A DNA stretch of 64,000 nt from Humibacter sp. RRB41 (GTDB lineage: Bacteria > Actinomycetota > Actinomycetes > Actinomycetales > Microbacteriaceae). A program made the translations under genes and the position numbers. Numbering within the stretch: the stretch's first letter is position 1; every line of letters begins with the position of its first letter. Location: contig NZ_JAKWJQ010000002.1 of assembly GCF_022761015.1 (NCBI RefSeq), positions 434,001 to 498,000 on the forward strand, read 5' to 3'. The notes beneath the pieces were generated by a model, which ran no database searches, was not told the DNA's origin, and saw only the letters and a program-made list of their open reading frames with translations. Below, in pieces: positions 1-9,247 of the stretch.

Positions 1-2
1 TC

Positions 3-149
3 GGCGGCGGAGTCTCGAAGAACTGGGACGAGTTCGCGCACTATCTCGATCTGAAGACCAAGGCCGTGCCCGCGACCTACCGCAACAACGCGGGCATACT
101 GGGCGCCGCAGCGCTGGCCGCCAACGACCCGCGCACCGACCGCCGCTGA
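3..149 (+). CDS. ppgK: Polyphosphate glucokinase / ROK-family kinase, C-terminal end (partial)
   Basis: Only the last 48 residues are in the window; the gene starts upstream of base 1. The reading frame opens with GGVSKNWDEF and ends at a TGA at 147-149. The GG(V)SK...F motif followed by a VPA.YRNNAGILGAA tail is the usual C-terminus of ROK-family sugar kinases, and in actinobacteria this form is most often polyphosphate-dependent glucokinase, which phosphorylates glucose with polyphosphate or ATP in the cytoplasm. The N-terminal nucleotide-binding and substrate motifs cannot be seen, so glucokinase versus another ROK kinase is an inference from the tail only. It converges on rnpB, whose 3' end lies about 27 bases downstream. 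Confidence 0.65.
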   Translation, partial: GGGVSKNWDEFAHYLDLKTKAVPATYRNNAGILGAAALAANDPRTDRR

Positions 150-175
150 GGTCTCGGCGATCCGGTGAGGGAACG

Positions 176-572
176 GGCCGGCTGATACGCCGGGTTCTGT
201 TCGGGCACGCGGTGTTCGAGAACGCTGCGTGCCCTGGACGGCCATCTATCTCGGGAGCGTGTTACCACGATCCTCTAGCGGTCTACCCGGAAATGAGGCG
301 AGCAGCCTCATGGTTTCCTGTCTGACCTTGCTCCGGGCGAGGTTTGCCTAGCCGGCCGGGTCGCCCCGGCCGCTGGTGGTCTCTTACACCACCGTTTCAC
401 CCTTACCTTCGCTCACGCGAAGGCGGTCTGTTTTCTGTGGCACTGTCTCGCGGGTTGCCCCGGGTGGGTGTTACCCACCGCCCTGCTCTACGGAGCCCGG
501 ACGTTCCTCGGCGGCAACCCACGAGGTGTGATGCCGACGCGACCGTCTTGCCGACCCGTTCCGGCATCCAGC
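176..572 (-). ncRNA. rnpB: RNase P RNA (class A, actinobacterial)
   Basis: This is the catalytic RNA of ribonuclease P, which matures tRNA 5' ends. Read on the minus strand, the 5' region carries GAGGAACGTCCGGGCTCC (around 494-512), the conserved P4/CR-I type element. The centre carries the AGTGCCACAGAAAACAG block (around 425-445), and the 3' end carries ACAGAACCCGGC (around 190-201), which pairs back to close P4. Many G-C-rich self-complementary blocks fill the span. No protein frame in this stretch has plausible coding character. Both ends are approximate, set from the position of the conserved blocks. Confidence 0.93.
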
Positions 573-620
573 CTAGTCGAGCGACGAAGGCGTCACGGGT
601 TCGGGATTCTCCGGCGTCGC

Positions 621-1364
621 CTAGGCCCAAGAGTTGTCGTCGCGAATCAGGACCGCCCCGCTTTCCGGGCAGAGCACTACCTCGTCGGCCGCCGCCGCGT
701 GAACGATGGCCAGATCGGACGGAGACAGTTTCATGTTCGAGCCCAGCGAGACACCGCCCACGAGACGGGCTGCACCGACGCCGTAACGGTCGTGCTGCTT
801 CTGGTACAGGGCGACGAGCTCGGTCGGGAGCGCGCTGGCAACGGCTGCGCGATCCGCGATGGCATCCGAGCGCGTACGTTCGAACGCCGCGACCGCCTCG
901 TCACGCTCTGCTTCCAGAGTCGCGACTTCGGCCTCGGCGTCGGCCCCTTCTGCATCGATGTCTGTGATCGTGGACTCCAGGTCTTCGATGCGCTGCATGA
1001 TGGCGAGTTCGATGTCCTCGAGGTCGCCACGACGCTTGCGCAGAGCACCGAGTTCCGCCTCCAGCGCAGCGACGTCCTTGACGGATGCCGTCTGCTGCAC
1101 CCGCTCGGTGTCACGCGCCATGCGTGCCTCGACGACGGTGACATCGGACTCGATCCGCTTCAACTCGATGCGCGCATCTTCCACTTCACCGGTGACACCG
1201 AGGCGCCTGCTGCGTACCTCGGCGACGATCGGGGCGAGTTCGGCCAGTGCCTTGGCCTGTGGCGGATTCGCGATGGAACGTGTCGCCTTGACGATGGCGG
1301 TATCGAGATCCTGCAATCGCAGCAATTCGAGTTGGTCGCGGGGGTCGGCTTTCACTGCACTCAT
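621..1364 (-). CDS. Zinc-ribbon-family coiled-coil protein (DUF164 / Rv2229c-like)
   Basis: A 247-residue cytosolic protein. Residues about 20-165 are charged heptad-like sequence that should form a long coiled coil. The C-terminal ~50 residues match the position of the C4 zinc ribbon found in this family, ending in LCPESGAVLIRDD. Normally that domain has two Cys pairs (CxGC ... CPEC). Here only the Cys of CPES remains, so zinc binding is probably lost. The gene lies directly downstream of a Nif3-family gene and next to rnpB; this pairing of zinc-ribbon and Nif3 genes is common in actinobacteria (as Rv2229c/Rv2230c in Mycobacterium). The start has GGAG just upstream. Molecular role is not known; a nucleic-acid or scaffold role is often guessed for the family. 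Confidence 0.85.
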   Translation of the reverse strand: MSAVKADPRDQLELLRLQDLDTAIVKATRSIANPPQAKALAELAPIVAEVRSRRLGVTGEVEDARIELKRIESDVTVVEARMARDTERVQQTASVKDVAALEAELGALRKRRGDLEDIELAIMQRIEDLESTITDIDAEGADAEAEVATLEAERDEAVAAFERTRSDAIADRAAVASALPTELVALYQKQHDRYGVGAARLVGGVSLGSNMKLSPSDLAIVHAAAADEVVLCPESGAVLIRDDNSWA

Positions 1365-1391
1365 CTCCGACCTGGCATTCGCCCTAGGTCA

Positions 1392-1445
1392 TGTCGATCT
1401 GATCTGTCTTGTCGATCTGATCCGTGTTGTCGATCTGGTCCACGG
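1392..1445. repeat. Three tandem copies of an 18-bp unit
   Basis: Between the Nif3 and zinc-ribbon genes the unit TGTCGATCTGATCYGTST occurs at 1392-1409 and 1410-1427, and a diverged copy (TGTCGATCTGGTCCACGG) at 1428-1445. The copies are directly adjacent, so this is a small minisatellite in the 106-base intergenic gap. Confidence 0.85.
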
Positions 1446-1470
1446 TATTGCACCGCCGCGTGGCGCGGTG

Positions 1471-2289
1471 TCACTGCACGATCACGAAATCCCACGGATC
1501 GGTGCGGAGCTCGCTGACCTCGATGCGAACCTCCGGAAGCGTGTGACGCAACTTATCGGCAGCTGTGTCGAGCCATACCCACTCCGCCGCCCAGTGCGAG
1601 ACGTCGATCAGGGCCGGACCGCCTGAGATGCGTGCCTGCTCGAGGGCCTCCGACGCCGGATGGTGGCGCAGGTCCGACGTGATGTACACATCGGAATCGA
1701 CGACATCCGGCTCACCGAGGAAGGCATCTCCTGCACCACCGCAGAGCGCCACCTTGGTGACAGGCCTGGCGTAGTCACCAGCGACACGGATGCCCGTGGC
1801 CGTCGCGGGAAGAATGTCGGCGAGGGCGCGCGCGAGGTGGCCGAGCGTCGTCGGCTCGGGCATCCTGCCGACCCGGCCCAGTCCGGACGTCGCGTCAGTG
1901 CCTGGGACGATCGGCCTGGCATCGAGAAGGCCCAGGTGGGAGGCGAGCACATCGGAGACCCCGTCGGGAACGACGTCGGCGTTCGTGTGGGCCGTCACGA
2001 GACTGCATCCGCCACGGATCAGCTGGGAGACGAGCGCACCCTTGTAGCGATCCTCCGCAACGGTGGTCACGCCACGCAGGAGAAGAGGGTGATGCACCAG
2101 AAGCACGTCGAAACCACCGCCGGCCGCCTCCTCGACGGTCTCGGCAACGGGGTCTACGGCCAGCAGCACTCGGGTCACGGGAGAGTCAGGTCCACCCGTG
2201 ACCAGGCCGACGGCATCCCACGGCTCGGATCCGGAGGCGGGCCAGAGATCTTCGACGACTCTGAGGAGCTCTGCGATGGTTGCCGGCAC
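1471..2289 (-). CDS. Nif3-like dinuclear metal centre protein
   Basis: A 272-residue member of the Nif3/YbgI/DUF34 family, toroidal hexameric proteins with a two-metal site. Metal-ligand motifs of the family are visible: LLVHHPLLLRG (about residues 64-74), SLVTAHTNAD in the middle, and DVSHWAAEW near the C-terminus. Annotations often call these GTP cyclohydrolase I type 2, but that activity is not established for most members; a role in metal or metabolite repair is debated. The GTG start at 2289 has TAGGCT exactly six bases upstream and also GGAGG, so it may be transcribed leaderless. It lies upstream of the zinc-ribbon gene, 106 bases away, probably in one transcript. Confidence 0.88.
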   Translation of the reverse strand: MPATIAELLRVVEDLWPASGSEPWDAVGLVTGGPDSPVTRVLLAVDPVAETVEEAAGGGFDVLLVHHPLLLRGVTTVAEDRYKGALVSQLIRGGCSLVTAHTNADVVPDGVSDVLASHLGLLDARPIVPGTDATSGLGRVGRMPEPTTLGHLARALADILPATATGIRVAGDYARPVTKVALCGGAGDAFLGEPDVVDSDVYITSDLRHHPASEALEQARISGGPALIDVSHWAAEWVWLDTAADKLRHTLPEVRIEVSELRTDPWDFVIVQ

Positions 2290-2366
2290 CCTCCGAGCCT
2301 ACGGCGTGCCGAGCGCACACGTGCCGTGCGGCAGTTGTCCTGCGGTACAAGGCAGCGATGGCTGCG

Positions 2367-4697
2367 TCAGCGGCTTGCCGCCTCCTGATGCTCGACCGCT
2401 CGCCTCCCGGCGATGAGTGCGAGCGTGAGCCCGAGCACCAGCGCGAAGAGCACGCCGAGATCGGAGGCTGCCAGGGTGCCGTGCGGATCGGCACCAAGCG
2501 CGCGATAGAGGTAGCCCTCCCAGCGCAACCCGTCGGCATCCGCTCGCATGAAGCCGAGCCCGATCGCGCTGATGACGATGAGCCCGATGACGTTCGGCCA
2601 GCGCCAGTCGGGATAGACCCCGCCTCGATGCAGCAGGGAATCCGTGGCGAGCCGTCGTCGACGCAACAGAAAGTCGCCGAAGAAGATTCCGGTCCACGCG
2701 GCGACGGGGACGGCCAAGGTGGTCGGATACGCGAGCAGCAGCGTCCCGACACCCGACACATTGGCGAGAAGTCCCGCTGTCGCCGCAGCGACCACGATGC
2801 CGAGCACCAGCACAGACGACCAGCGAGGAAGGTGCACGCCGGTGGCCTGCACCGCGAATCCGCCGGAGTACAGGCTCACGATGAGCGCGGACATGAGGCC
2901 GACCGCGATCGCGGCGACGACAGGTACCGCGAACCAGTGCGGGGTGTCGGCCACCAGGATGCGGACCGGATCGGCAGTGAACGAGCCCCTGCCGGCAGGC
3001 TCGGCAAGCGCGACCAGGGCGCCGAATGCGACGAGTACGAGCATCGGCAGGGATGCCCCGAATCCGCTCCACAGCGCTGTCGCCGTTCCGCTCGACCCCG
3101 CTCGCTGATAGCGAGCCAGGTCTCCCCCGGCACTCGCCCACGCCAGGCCGAGGATGCTGAAGATCAGCACCGCGCCCTCCACCACGACGATCCACTCTCC
3201 GTACGGAGTTGTGACGACACGATCCCAGCCGGACGTCGGCCACGCCACGACGATGATCGCCACCGCCAGCACCGCAGCAGCGATCGTGGCGATGAGCTGC
3301 ACGACCGCGACAAGGGCGTAGCCGAAGATCGCAACGACGACACACACGACGGCTGCGACAGCGAAGACCGACCAGAGCACGAGCGTGCGATCCGTTGTCC
3401 ACTCGGCCCGGACGGCGCTGTCCGCCACCGTGACCGACAACAGCCACAAAAGTGCAGCACCCCAGAACAGTCGCACCACGAGCACCAGCGTTGCCGGCAC
3501 CACGTTGCCGACGACTCCGAACGTCGCACGGGAGACCACGACAGTCGGCTGCCCGCTCCACACGCCCGTCAACGCGCTCAAGCCAAGCGGAATGAACGAG
3601 AGCGCGATGCCGAGCAGAGCCGCGATCACCACTTGGACGAAGTTCAGCCCGGCCGCCACGAGAACGGCACCGACGCCGAGAACGAGCACCGACGCACCCG
3701 CCGCGAACCAGAGCCAGAACAGTCTGCTCGCCCGTCCGACGCGATACTCCAACGGCGTAGGCTCCGCACCGGTCTGTTCGATGGAGAAGATCGGAAGGGG
3801 CTGAGGCTCGCCAACGCTCAACACGCCCTCGCCGGAGCGAACGCGAGGGCTCGAGATGGGCGCGAGGCCGACCTCGTCGGAAGGGACATCGTCTGCATCG
3901 TCGTTGACATCGGCATCGAGCTCGGGCGTCCCCGGCAGAGGGATCTCGGCCGTGGCCGACGCGGACAAGGCTGCGCCGGCGGACGGGACACGTGGACCGA
4001 ACCGCGTCGGAGCGAGTTCCGCGGCTGCCGCGTCTATCGGTTGCGTGTCGGCGAGCACCGCGTCGGCAGGTTGCGTATCGGCAGGTTGCGTATCGGCAGG
4101 TTGCGTATCGACAGGTTCCGCCTCGACAGGCTCTGTGTCGACAGGCTCTGTGTCGAGGGTCTCCGGTTCGGGAGACGCCGGAGCGTCCCGCCGATGGCGC
4201 CCTGCGATCAGCGCCTCCAGCCGTTCGATCGCCGCGAGGGTGTCGCCCTCTTCCGCGCGCCTCGAGATCTCCTTCTCCTCCTCCGTCTTCGGAACATAGG
4301 GCGGCGGAGACGGGGTGACCTGGATGAAGAGCGACTCCGGTCTGATGATCGGCAACGACGCTGTGAGCAGCGTCACCTCGTTCTCGAGGACTCTCGCGAG
4401 TTCGTCGTCATCATGCACGTCGGCCGCGTCGTGATCTGAGGTATCGGGCGTCGTGAGTTCGCGTCCGGCTTGCTCCGCGTTGGAGATCTCAGACTCCAGC
4501 TGTCCGGTCCCGGGTGACTCCGCGTCGGGCAGTTCTGTGTCAGACGGTTCCGGCTCAGGAGGATCGGCGGAAGATGGCGGCCGCTCGACGACATCGCCGC
4601 CCTGCGGCGGCCGGTACGTCGTCCTCCTGCGCGCAGGCTCCGGCGTCTGGACCTCGTCGCCTTCCCCCGGGTCGGACTCCCCCGCGTCGTTCCCCAT
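2367..4697 (-). CDS. NCS1-type (purine-cytosine permease-like) membrane protein with long N-terminal tail
   Basis: A 776-residue protein. Roughly residues 1-330 are acidic, Pro/Thr/Glu-rich and repetitive, including pentapeptide-type repeats (DTEPV, DTQPA). From about residue 335 onward there are 11-12 hydrophobic segments. GGDLARYQRAGSSGTATALWSGFGASLP lies in the membrane region and resembles the signature of nucleobase:cation symporters (NCS1). The permease core likely imports a nucleobase or related compound across the cell membrane, but the substrate cannot be told. NCS1 proteins normally have short tails, so the 330-residue disordered cytosolic domain is unusual. The ATG at 4697 has TAGGCT six bases upstream (4704-4709), fitting a leaderless start. 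It is transcribed divergently from thyA. Confidence 0.8.
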   Translation of the reverse strand: MGNDAGESDPGEGDEVQTPEPARRRTTYRPPQGGDVVERPPSSADPPEPEPSDTELPDAESPGTGQLESEISNAEQAGRELTTPDTSDHDAADVHDDDELARVLENEVTLLTASLPIIRPESLFIQVTPSPPPYVPKTEEEKEISRRAEEGDTLAAIERLEALIAGRHRRDAPASPEPETLDTEPVDTEPVEAEPVDTQPADTQPADTQPADAVLADTQPIDAAAAELAPTRFGPRVPSAGAALSASATAEIPLPGTPELDADVNDDADDVPSDEVGLAPISSPRVRSGEGVLSVGEPQPLPIFSIEQTGAEPTPLEYRVGRASRLFWLWFAAGASVLVLGVGAVLVAAGLNFVQVVIAALLGIALSFIPLGLSALTGVWSGQPTVVVSRATFGVVGNVVPATLVLVVRLFWGAALLWLLSVTVADSAVRAEWTTDRTLVLWSVFAVAAVVCVVVAIFGYALVAVVQLIATIAAAVLAVAIIVVAWPTSGWDRVVTTPYGEWIVVVEGAVLIFSILGLAWASAGGDLARYQRAGSSGTATALWSGFGASLPMLVLVAFGALVALAEPAGRGSFTADPVRILVADTPHWFAVPVVAAIAVGLMSALIVSLYSGGFAVQATGVHLPRWSSVLVLGIVVAAATAGLLANVSGVGTLLLAYPTTLAVPVAAWTGIFFGDFLLRRRRLATDSLLHRGGVYPDWRWPNVIGLIVISAIGLGFMRADADGLRWEGYLYRALGADPHGTLAASDLGVLFALVLGLTLALIAGRRAVEHQEAASR
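4063..4156. repeat. 15-bp coding tandem repeats in the permease tail
   Basis: About six adjacent 15-base units of the form GGCAGGTTGCGTATC and GACAGGCTCTGTGTC encode repeated TQPAD / TEPVD pentapeptides on the minus strand. The three central GGCAGGTTGCGTATC copies are identical, which suggests recent slippage-type expansion. Confidence 0.85.
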
Positions 4698-4810
4698 AGC
4701 GCGAGCCTATCGACGGATGCCTCGACAGGGCTGTTCTCCACAGCGATTCCTCGCACCGTGGGCGGCGAGGCATCCACCCCGACCGTGCCGAGCACGTACC
4801 ATCAGGAGTC

Positions 4811-6111
<1,301 letters not shown>

Positions 6112-6115
6112 AGAA

Positions 6116-6226
6116 TCACTTGGAGCGGTAGGGCGTGCGCCCGAGCTGGAATGCCGCTGCCAGCCCGAGAATGGCACCGACGATGCCGACGGTGCCGATG
6201 ATTCCCCAGAGGATCGCTTCAACCAT
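6116..6226 (-). CDS. Small single-pass membrane protein, 36 aa
   Basis: A short ORF: MVEAILWGIIGTVGIVGAIL begins it, followed by GLAAAFQLGRTPYRSK. It has one glycine-rich hydrophobic helix (about residues 5-27) and a basic C-terminus that should face the cytoplasm. It converges with folA, the stops lying four bases apart. No function is recognised. Small proteins of this form are common next to metabolic genes in actinobacteria. The clean hydrophobic pattern supports it, but it could still be a chance ORF. Confidence 0.55.
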   Translation of the reverse strand: MVEAILWGIIGTVGIVGAILGLAAAFQLGRTPYRSK

Positions 6227-6365
6227 GTGTCTATCATCCCACCTGCGGCGGAGCTCGACGACGCCGTGACACCGAACCGTGGGAGATCGCTCGGTTTGCG
6301 TTGTCGCGGGGCGGCACCGGTGCAAGACTCGAATCGGGGGCCGTTCCCGACCGTCACGGTGAGAC

Positions 6366-7820
6366 ATGGAACGCATGAGAAACTCCGGCGTGAAGCCGAC
6401 CGCGAGCACCGTGGACAGGCGCGCACGCAAGCGCCGCAGGATGCGCGAAGTCGCGACGATGTGCACCCTCCTGCTCGCGACCGGGTTCGTCGGGATCGCT
6501 GCATCTCCTGCCGACGACTGCTCGTCCCCTTGCACGTCGCCGACGTCCACCCCTGCGCCCGCACCGAGCGCCACCCCGTCCGAGACCGGAACACCGACAC
6601 CGACACCGACACCGACACCGGACCCTACCGACACCACAGACCCGACACCGCCGCCGACTACTCCCCCACTCGACACCGGGACTCCGGTTCCGACGGGGAC
6701 GCCGACCGCACCCTCGACGCCGACGGGCACGCCCAGCGAGACGTCGACACCGTCGCCCTCACCGAGTGACGGAGACCCGGTGGGCGTCGACGGCGGCACC
6801 GGTGTCGACCAGGCAGTGCTCGACAGTCTGCAAGCCGTCGTCGACAAGGCACAGAGCGCACTGGATGCCGCCCAGTCGCTGCTCGACACCGCCACCGCCG
6901 ACTACAGGGCGACCCGCACCGCCCACCGCAGCGCGAAAGCCTTGGACTCCTCCGCGGTGAAGATCGCCGGGTCGGCCGAGAGCGCAGCCAAAGCAGCTGC
7001 AGCGAAGTTCATGGTGGCTCTGCAGCAGACGCATTCCGATCCGTCGACGACCGCGTTGAATGCGGTGTTCGGCGGGGCATCCGACGACCTCTTGCAGAGG
7101 CTCACCGCCGCGAACCAACTCGGCGGCATGAACGGGTCGCTCGACAAACTGGCGTCACGAGCGATGTCCACCGCCAAGCGCGCCGATGCGGCCAAGGCGG
7201 CAGCCACGAAGGCGCACGCGGCGTTGGAGGCGATTCCGCTCGCCGAGAAGCTCGCCGCGAAAAACGCGGCCAAGGGTGTCGTCGATGCAGCTCAGGATGC
7301 GCTCGACTCGGCGACTGACGCGCTGACCGCGGCATCCATCGGCAGCACCGACTCCTTCTTCACAGACGATCTCGGAGTGGCCGACCCTGGCGCGGACAGC
7401 GACGGAGGCGGATTCGCACCGAACCCCACCCAGGTGGCCGCGGCGATCGCCTACGCCAAGGCCCAGCTCGGCGACCCATACGTTCTCGGGGGCGCCGGCC
7501 CGGACACGTGGGACTGCTCGGGACTCACGATGATGGCGTACAAGGCGGCCGATATCGACATCGGCGACCATGCGGTGATCGACCAGGTGGCCACCATGAA
7601 GAACGCGGGTCGGCTGCTTCCCTACAGTGATCGCGAACGCGGCGATCTGATCTTCTGGCAGGGACCCGACGGGAGCTTCCCGCACGTGGCGATCTATCTC
7701 GGCCACAACACCATTCTCGCGGCTCCCCAGGAAGGCGAGACGGTCACGATCCAACCGATCTGGTCGTCATCGTCCGAACACGTCTACGGACTCGTGGCGA
7801 GGCCTTCCGGCACTCCATGA
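6366..7820 (+). CDS. Secreted NlpC/P60-family peptidoglycan hydrolase
   Basis: A 484-residue exported protein. A basic N-terminus and hydrophobic segment (about residues 38-55) form a signal peptide. A low-complexity Pro/Thr/Ser linker with runs of TPTPTP follows (about 62-140). Then comes an Ala-rich coiled-coil region (about 145-330), and a C-terminal NlpC/P60 domain from about 360. The catalytic Cys is C384 in DCSGL and the catalytic His H440 in PHVAIYLG. The AQLGDPYVLGGAGPDTWDCSG signature is that of D,L-endopeptidases such as RipA/CwlO-type enzymes, which cut stem peptides during growth or division. ATG codons at 6366 and 6375 are both possible starts. It is flanked by convergent or unrelated genes, so it is probably monocistronic. 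Confidence 0.92.
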   Translation: MERMRNSGVKPTASTVDRRARKRRRMREVATMCTLLLATGFVGIAASPADDCSSPCTSPTSTPAPAPSATPSETGTPTPTPTPTPDPTDTTDPTPPPTTPPLDTGTPVPTGTPTAPSTPTGTPSETSTPSPSPSDGDPVGVDGGTGVDQAVLDSLQAVVDKAQSALDAAQSLLDTATADYRATRTAHRSAKALDSSAVKIAGSAESAAKAAAAKFMVALQQTHSDPSTTALNAVFGGASDDLLQRLTAANQLGGMNGSLDKLASRAMSTAKRADAAKAAATKAHAALEAIPLAEKLAAKNAAKGVVDAAQDALDSATDALTAASIGSTDSFFTDDLGVADPGADSDGGGFAPNPTQVAAAIAYAKAQLGDPYVLGGAGPDTWDCSGLTMMAYKAADIDIGDHAVIDQVATMKNAGRLLPYSDRERGDLIFWQGPDGSFPHVAIYLGHNTILAAPQEGETVTIQPIWSSSSEHVYGLVARPSGTP

Positions 7821-7867
7821 GGCGGCCGGAGCAATCGCTTTGTCAACGCGCGGCCCGGCTGGCAGGA

Positions 7868-8461
7868 TCACGCCCGCCGACGACGAAGGCGACGCCGGGG
7901 ACGCTGATCGGGTTCGGCCGAATCGGGGCGATCGTTCGCTGTCAATTGCCGTTCAGCGCGACGATCGTTCCACGCTACGACCTCTGCCTCGACATCACGG
8001 GTCGGCGTGACGACGGGCGGGCCTCCCAGTAGTTGCCTGCGAGCTTCGACGACACGACGGTTGAAGTCTTCGAGCGTCTCTCGCACGTCGGCCTCGCGTG
8101 ACAGACGGTCAAGGCGCCCCTCGAGCTCGACATTCTCGACGCGGAGCGTGAGCGCTGGTGGGCCGAGTCCGCGCAGTCGTTCGGTCTCAATCTTGCGGCG
8201 GATCCACCAGTCGGGATCATGAGAGGCGCCCAGCCCCGACAGCGGCTTTCCGGCACCGGGGAGGTCGTCGAATTCGCCGCGCCGGATCGCCTGCTGGATC
8301 GCGATCTCGACGACGGCCGCACGCTCCAACTCGGTCTGGCCGGCCGCGGTTTCTGTCCGCTGACCCTTGTCATCGGGATCGGCGCGCTCAGCCTGCGCCG
8401 CCTTCTCGAACCGGCGCCGTACCGCACTCAGCCGCGGGTCTTCGGTCACAGTGATCCCCAC
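7868..8461 (-). CDS. DUF1992 (DnaJ-homologue C28-type) protein
   Basis: A 197-residue protein whose central part (IAIQQAIRRGEFDDLPGAGKPL, then DPDWWIRRKI) is the hallmark of the DUF1992 domain, found in bacteria and in eukaryotic DNAJC28. No J-domain is present. Function is not established; a chaperone-linked role is suggested only by the eukaryotic fusion. Downstream sequence is charged and helical. The predicted GTG start at 8461 lies one base after the encoded CCA of tRNA-Val, leaving no room for a ribosome-binding site. Either the mRNA becomes leaderless after tRNA 3' processing, or translation starts at the in-frame GTG at 8449. Confidence 0.85.
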   Translation of the reverse strand: MGITVTEDPRLSAVRRRFEKAAQAERADPDDKGQRTETAAGQTELERAAVVEIAIQQAIRRGEFDDLPGAGKPLSGLGASHDPDWWIRRKIETERLRGLGPPALTLRVENVELEGRLDRLSREADVRETLEDFNRRVVEARRQLLGGPPVVTPTRDVEAEVVAWNDRRAERQLTANDRPDSAEPDQRPRRRLRRRRA

Positions 8462-8462
8462 A

Positions 8463-8538
8463 TGGTGGGCCCTGCCGGGATCGAACCGACGACATCCACG
8501 GTGTAAACGTGGCGCTCTACCGACTGAGCTAAAGGCCC
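8463..8538 (-). tRNA. tRNA-Val (anticodon TAC)
   Basis: The minus strand folds into a full cloverleaf: acceptor GGGCCTT/AGGGCCC, D-arm AGCTCAGTCGGTAGAGC, anticodon arm CCACG-TTTACAC-CGTGG with TAC at positions 34-36, T-arm GTCGG-TTCGATC-CCGGC, and an encoded CCA (8463-8465). Length is 76 nt. The DUF1992 gene begins one base after the CCA. Confidence 0.97.
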
Positions 8539-8571
8539 GCTCGCGAAAGTCTAACGATGACAGCGACGCGG

Positions 8572-9039
8572 TCAGGCCGCTTTGAGCTCGTCGAGAGCGA
8601 TGCGATAGGCCTCGAGCGAACGCGCCTCGCCCGGCGCCGTGATGAAGCTCTCGCGGATGATGCCACTCGAGTCGATCAGGAACGTCGCGCGGTTGGCGAA
8701 CCCCTTGTCCTCGAGGAAGACCCCGTACTGCTTCGCCGTGTCACCGTGCGGCCAGAAATCGCTGAGCAGGCTGAACTGATAGCCCTCCTGCTCTGCCCAA
8801 GCACGCAAGGCGAACTTCGAGTCCACCGAGATGCCGACCAACTCGACGCCGTCGGATCGGAACAGTTCGAGATTGTCACGAAGTTCGCACAACTCACCTG
8901 TGCATGTTCCCGAAAAGGCGAGCGGAAAGAAGACCAGCGCGACAGCGCTGGTACCCCGAAAGTCGCTCAAGTGCACCAACTCGCCGTACTGGTTGAGCAG
9001 CTCGAAATCGGGAGCCTGGGTATCGTTCTCCAGAGCCAC
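8572..9039 (-). CDS. AhpE-type peroxiredoxin
   Basis: A 155-residue cytosolic thiol peroxidase. The thioredoxin-like core begins with APDFELLNQYGELVHLSDF. FFPLAFSGTCTGELCEL holds the peroxidatic Cys (PxxxT/SxxC context) plus a second Cys five residues on, and GISVDSKFALRAWAEQ and NRATFLIDSSGIIRE complete the fold. The PLAF.G.C.GEL pattern is closest to AhpE, the 1-Cys actinobacterial group, rather than BCP; the extra Cys in GELC may change how it is reduced. The GTG start has AAGGAG seven bases upstream. It is divergent from aceE across 208 bases. Confidence 0.92.
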   Translation of the reverse strand: MALENDTQAPDFELLNQYGELVHLSDFRGTSAVALVFFPLAFSGTCTGELCELRDNLELFRSDGVELVGISVDSKFALRAWAEQEGYQFSLLSDFWPHGDTAKQYGVFLEDKGFANRATFLIDSSGIIRESFITAPGEARSLEAYRIALDELKAA

Positions 9040-9247
9040 CGTCTCTCCTTCCGCGCGGTAACACCGCCTGTGAGCGGCGTGCCGGTATTACGGGCACGCA
9101 CGATAGGCCAGCATAGACCGCCGGCCGCGCTACGGGACTCCACGCCCCGTCAATCGTGGCTAGGCTTGCCTACGGCGCGCCGCCTGTCGCAACCCGACAG
9201 CGCTGGTCGCTGCCCACGATCGATCCCACACAAAGAAAGAGGTCGCG
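9040..9247. promoter_or_regulatory. Divergent ahpE-like / aceE intergenic region
   Basis: These 208 bases separate two divergent genes and must hold both promoters. On the plus side a TAGGCT box (around 9160-9166) is a candidate -10 for aceE, and AGAGG lies seven bases before the aceE GTG. On the minus side a Shine-Dalgarno (AAGGAG) serves the peroxiredoxin. No clear -35 or operator was recognised. Confidence 0.45.

Noticed and set aside
2280-4439. A 719-codon plus-strand open frame opposite the permease
   Set aside because: It is a mirror of the permease gene in high-GC DNA: very Arg/Asp/His-rich with no domain, while the minus strand has clear membrane helices and an NCS1 signature.
6590-6630. 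ACACCG short tandem repeats as a regulatory or recombination element
   Set aside because: They encode the TPTP linker of the NlpC/P60 protein and need no other explanation.
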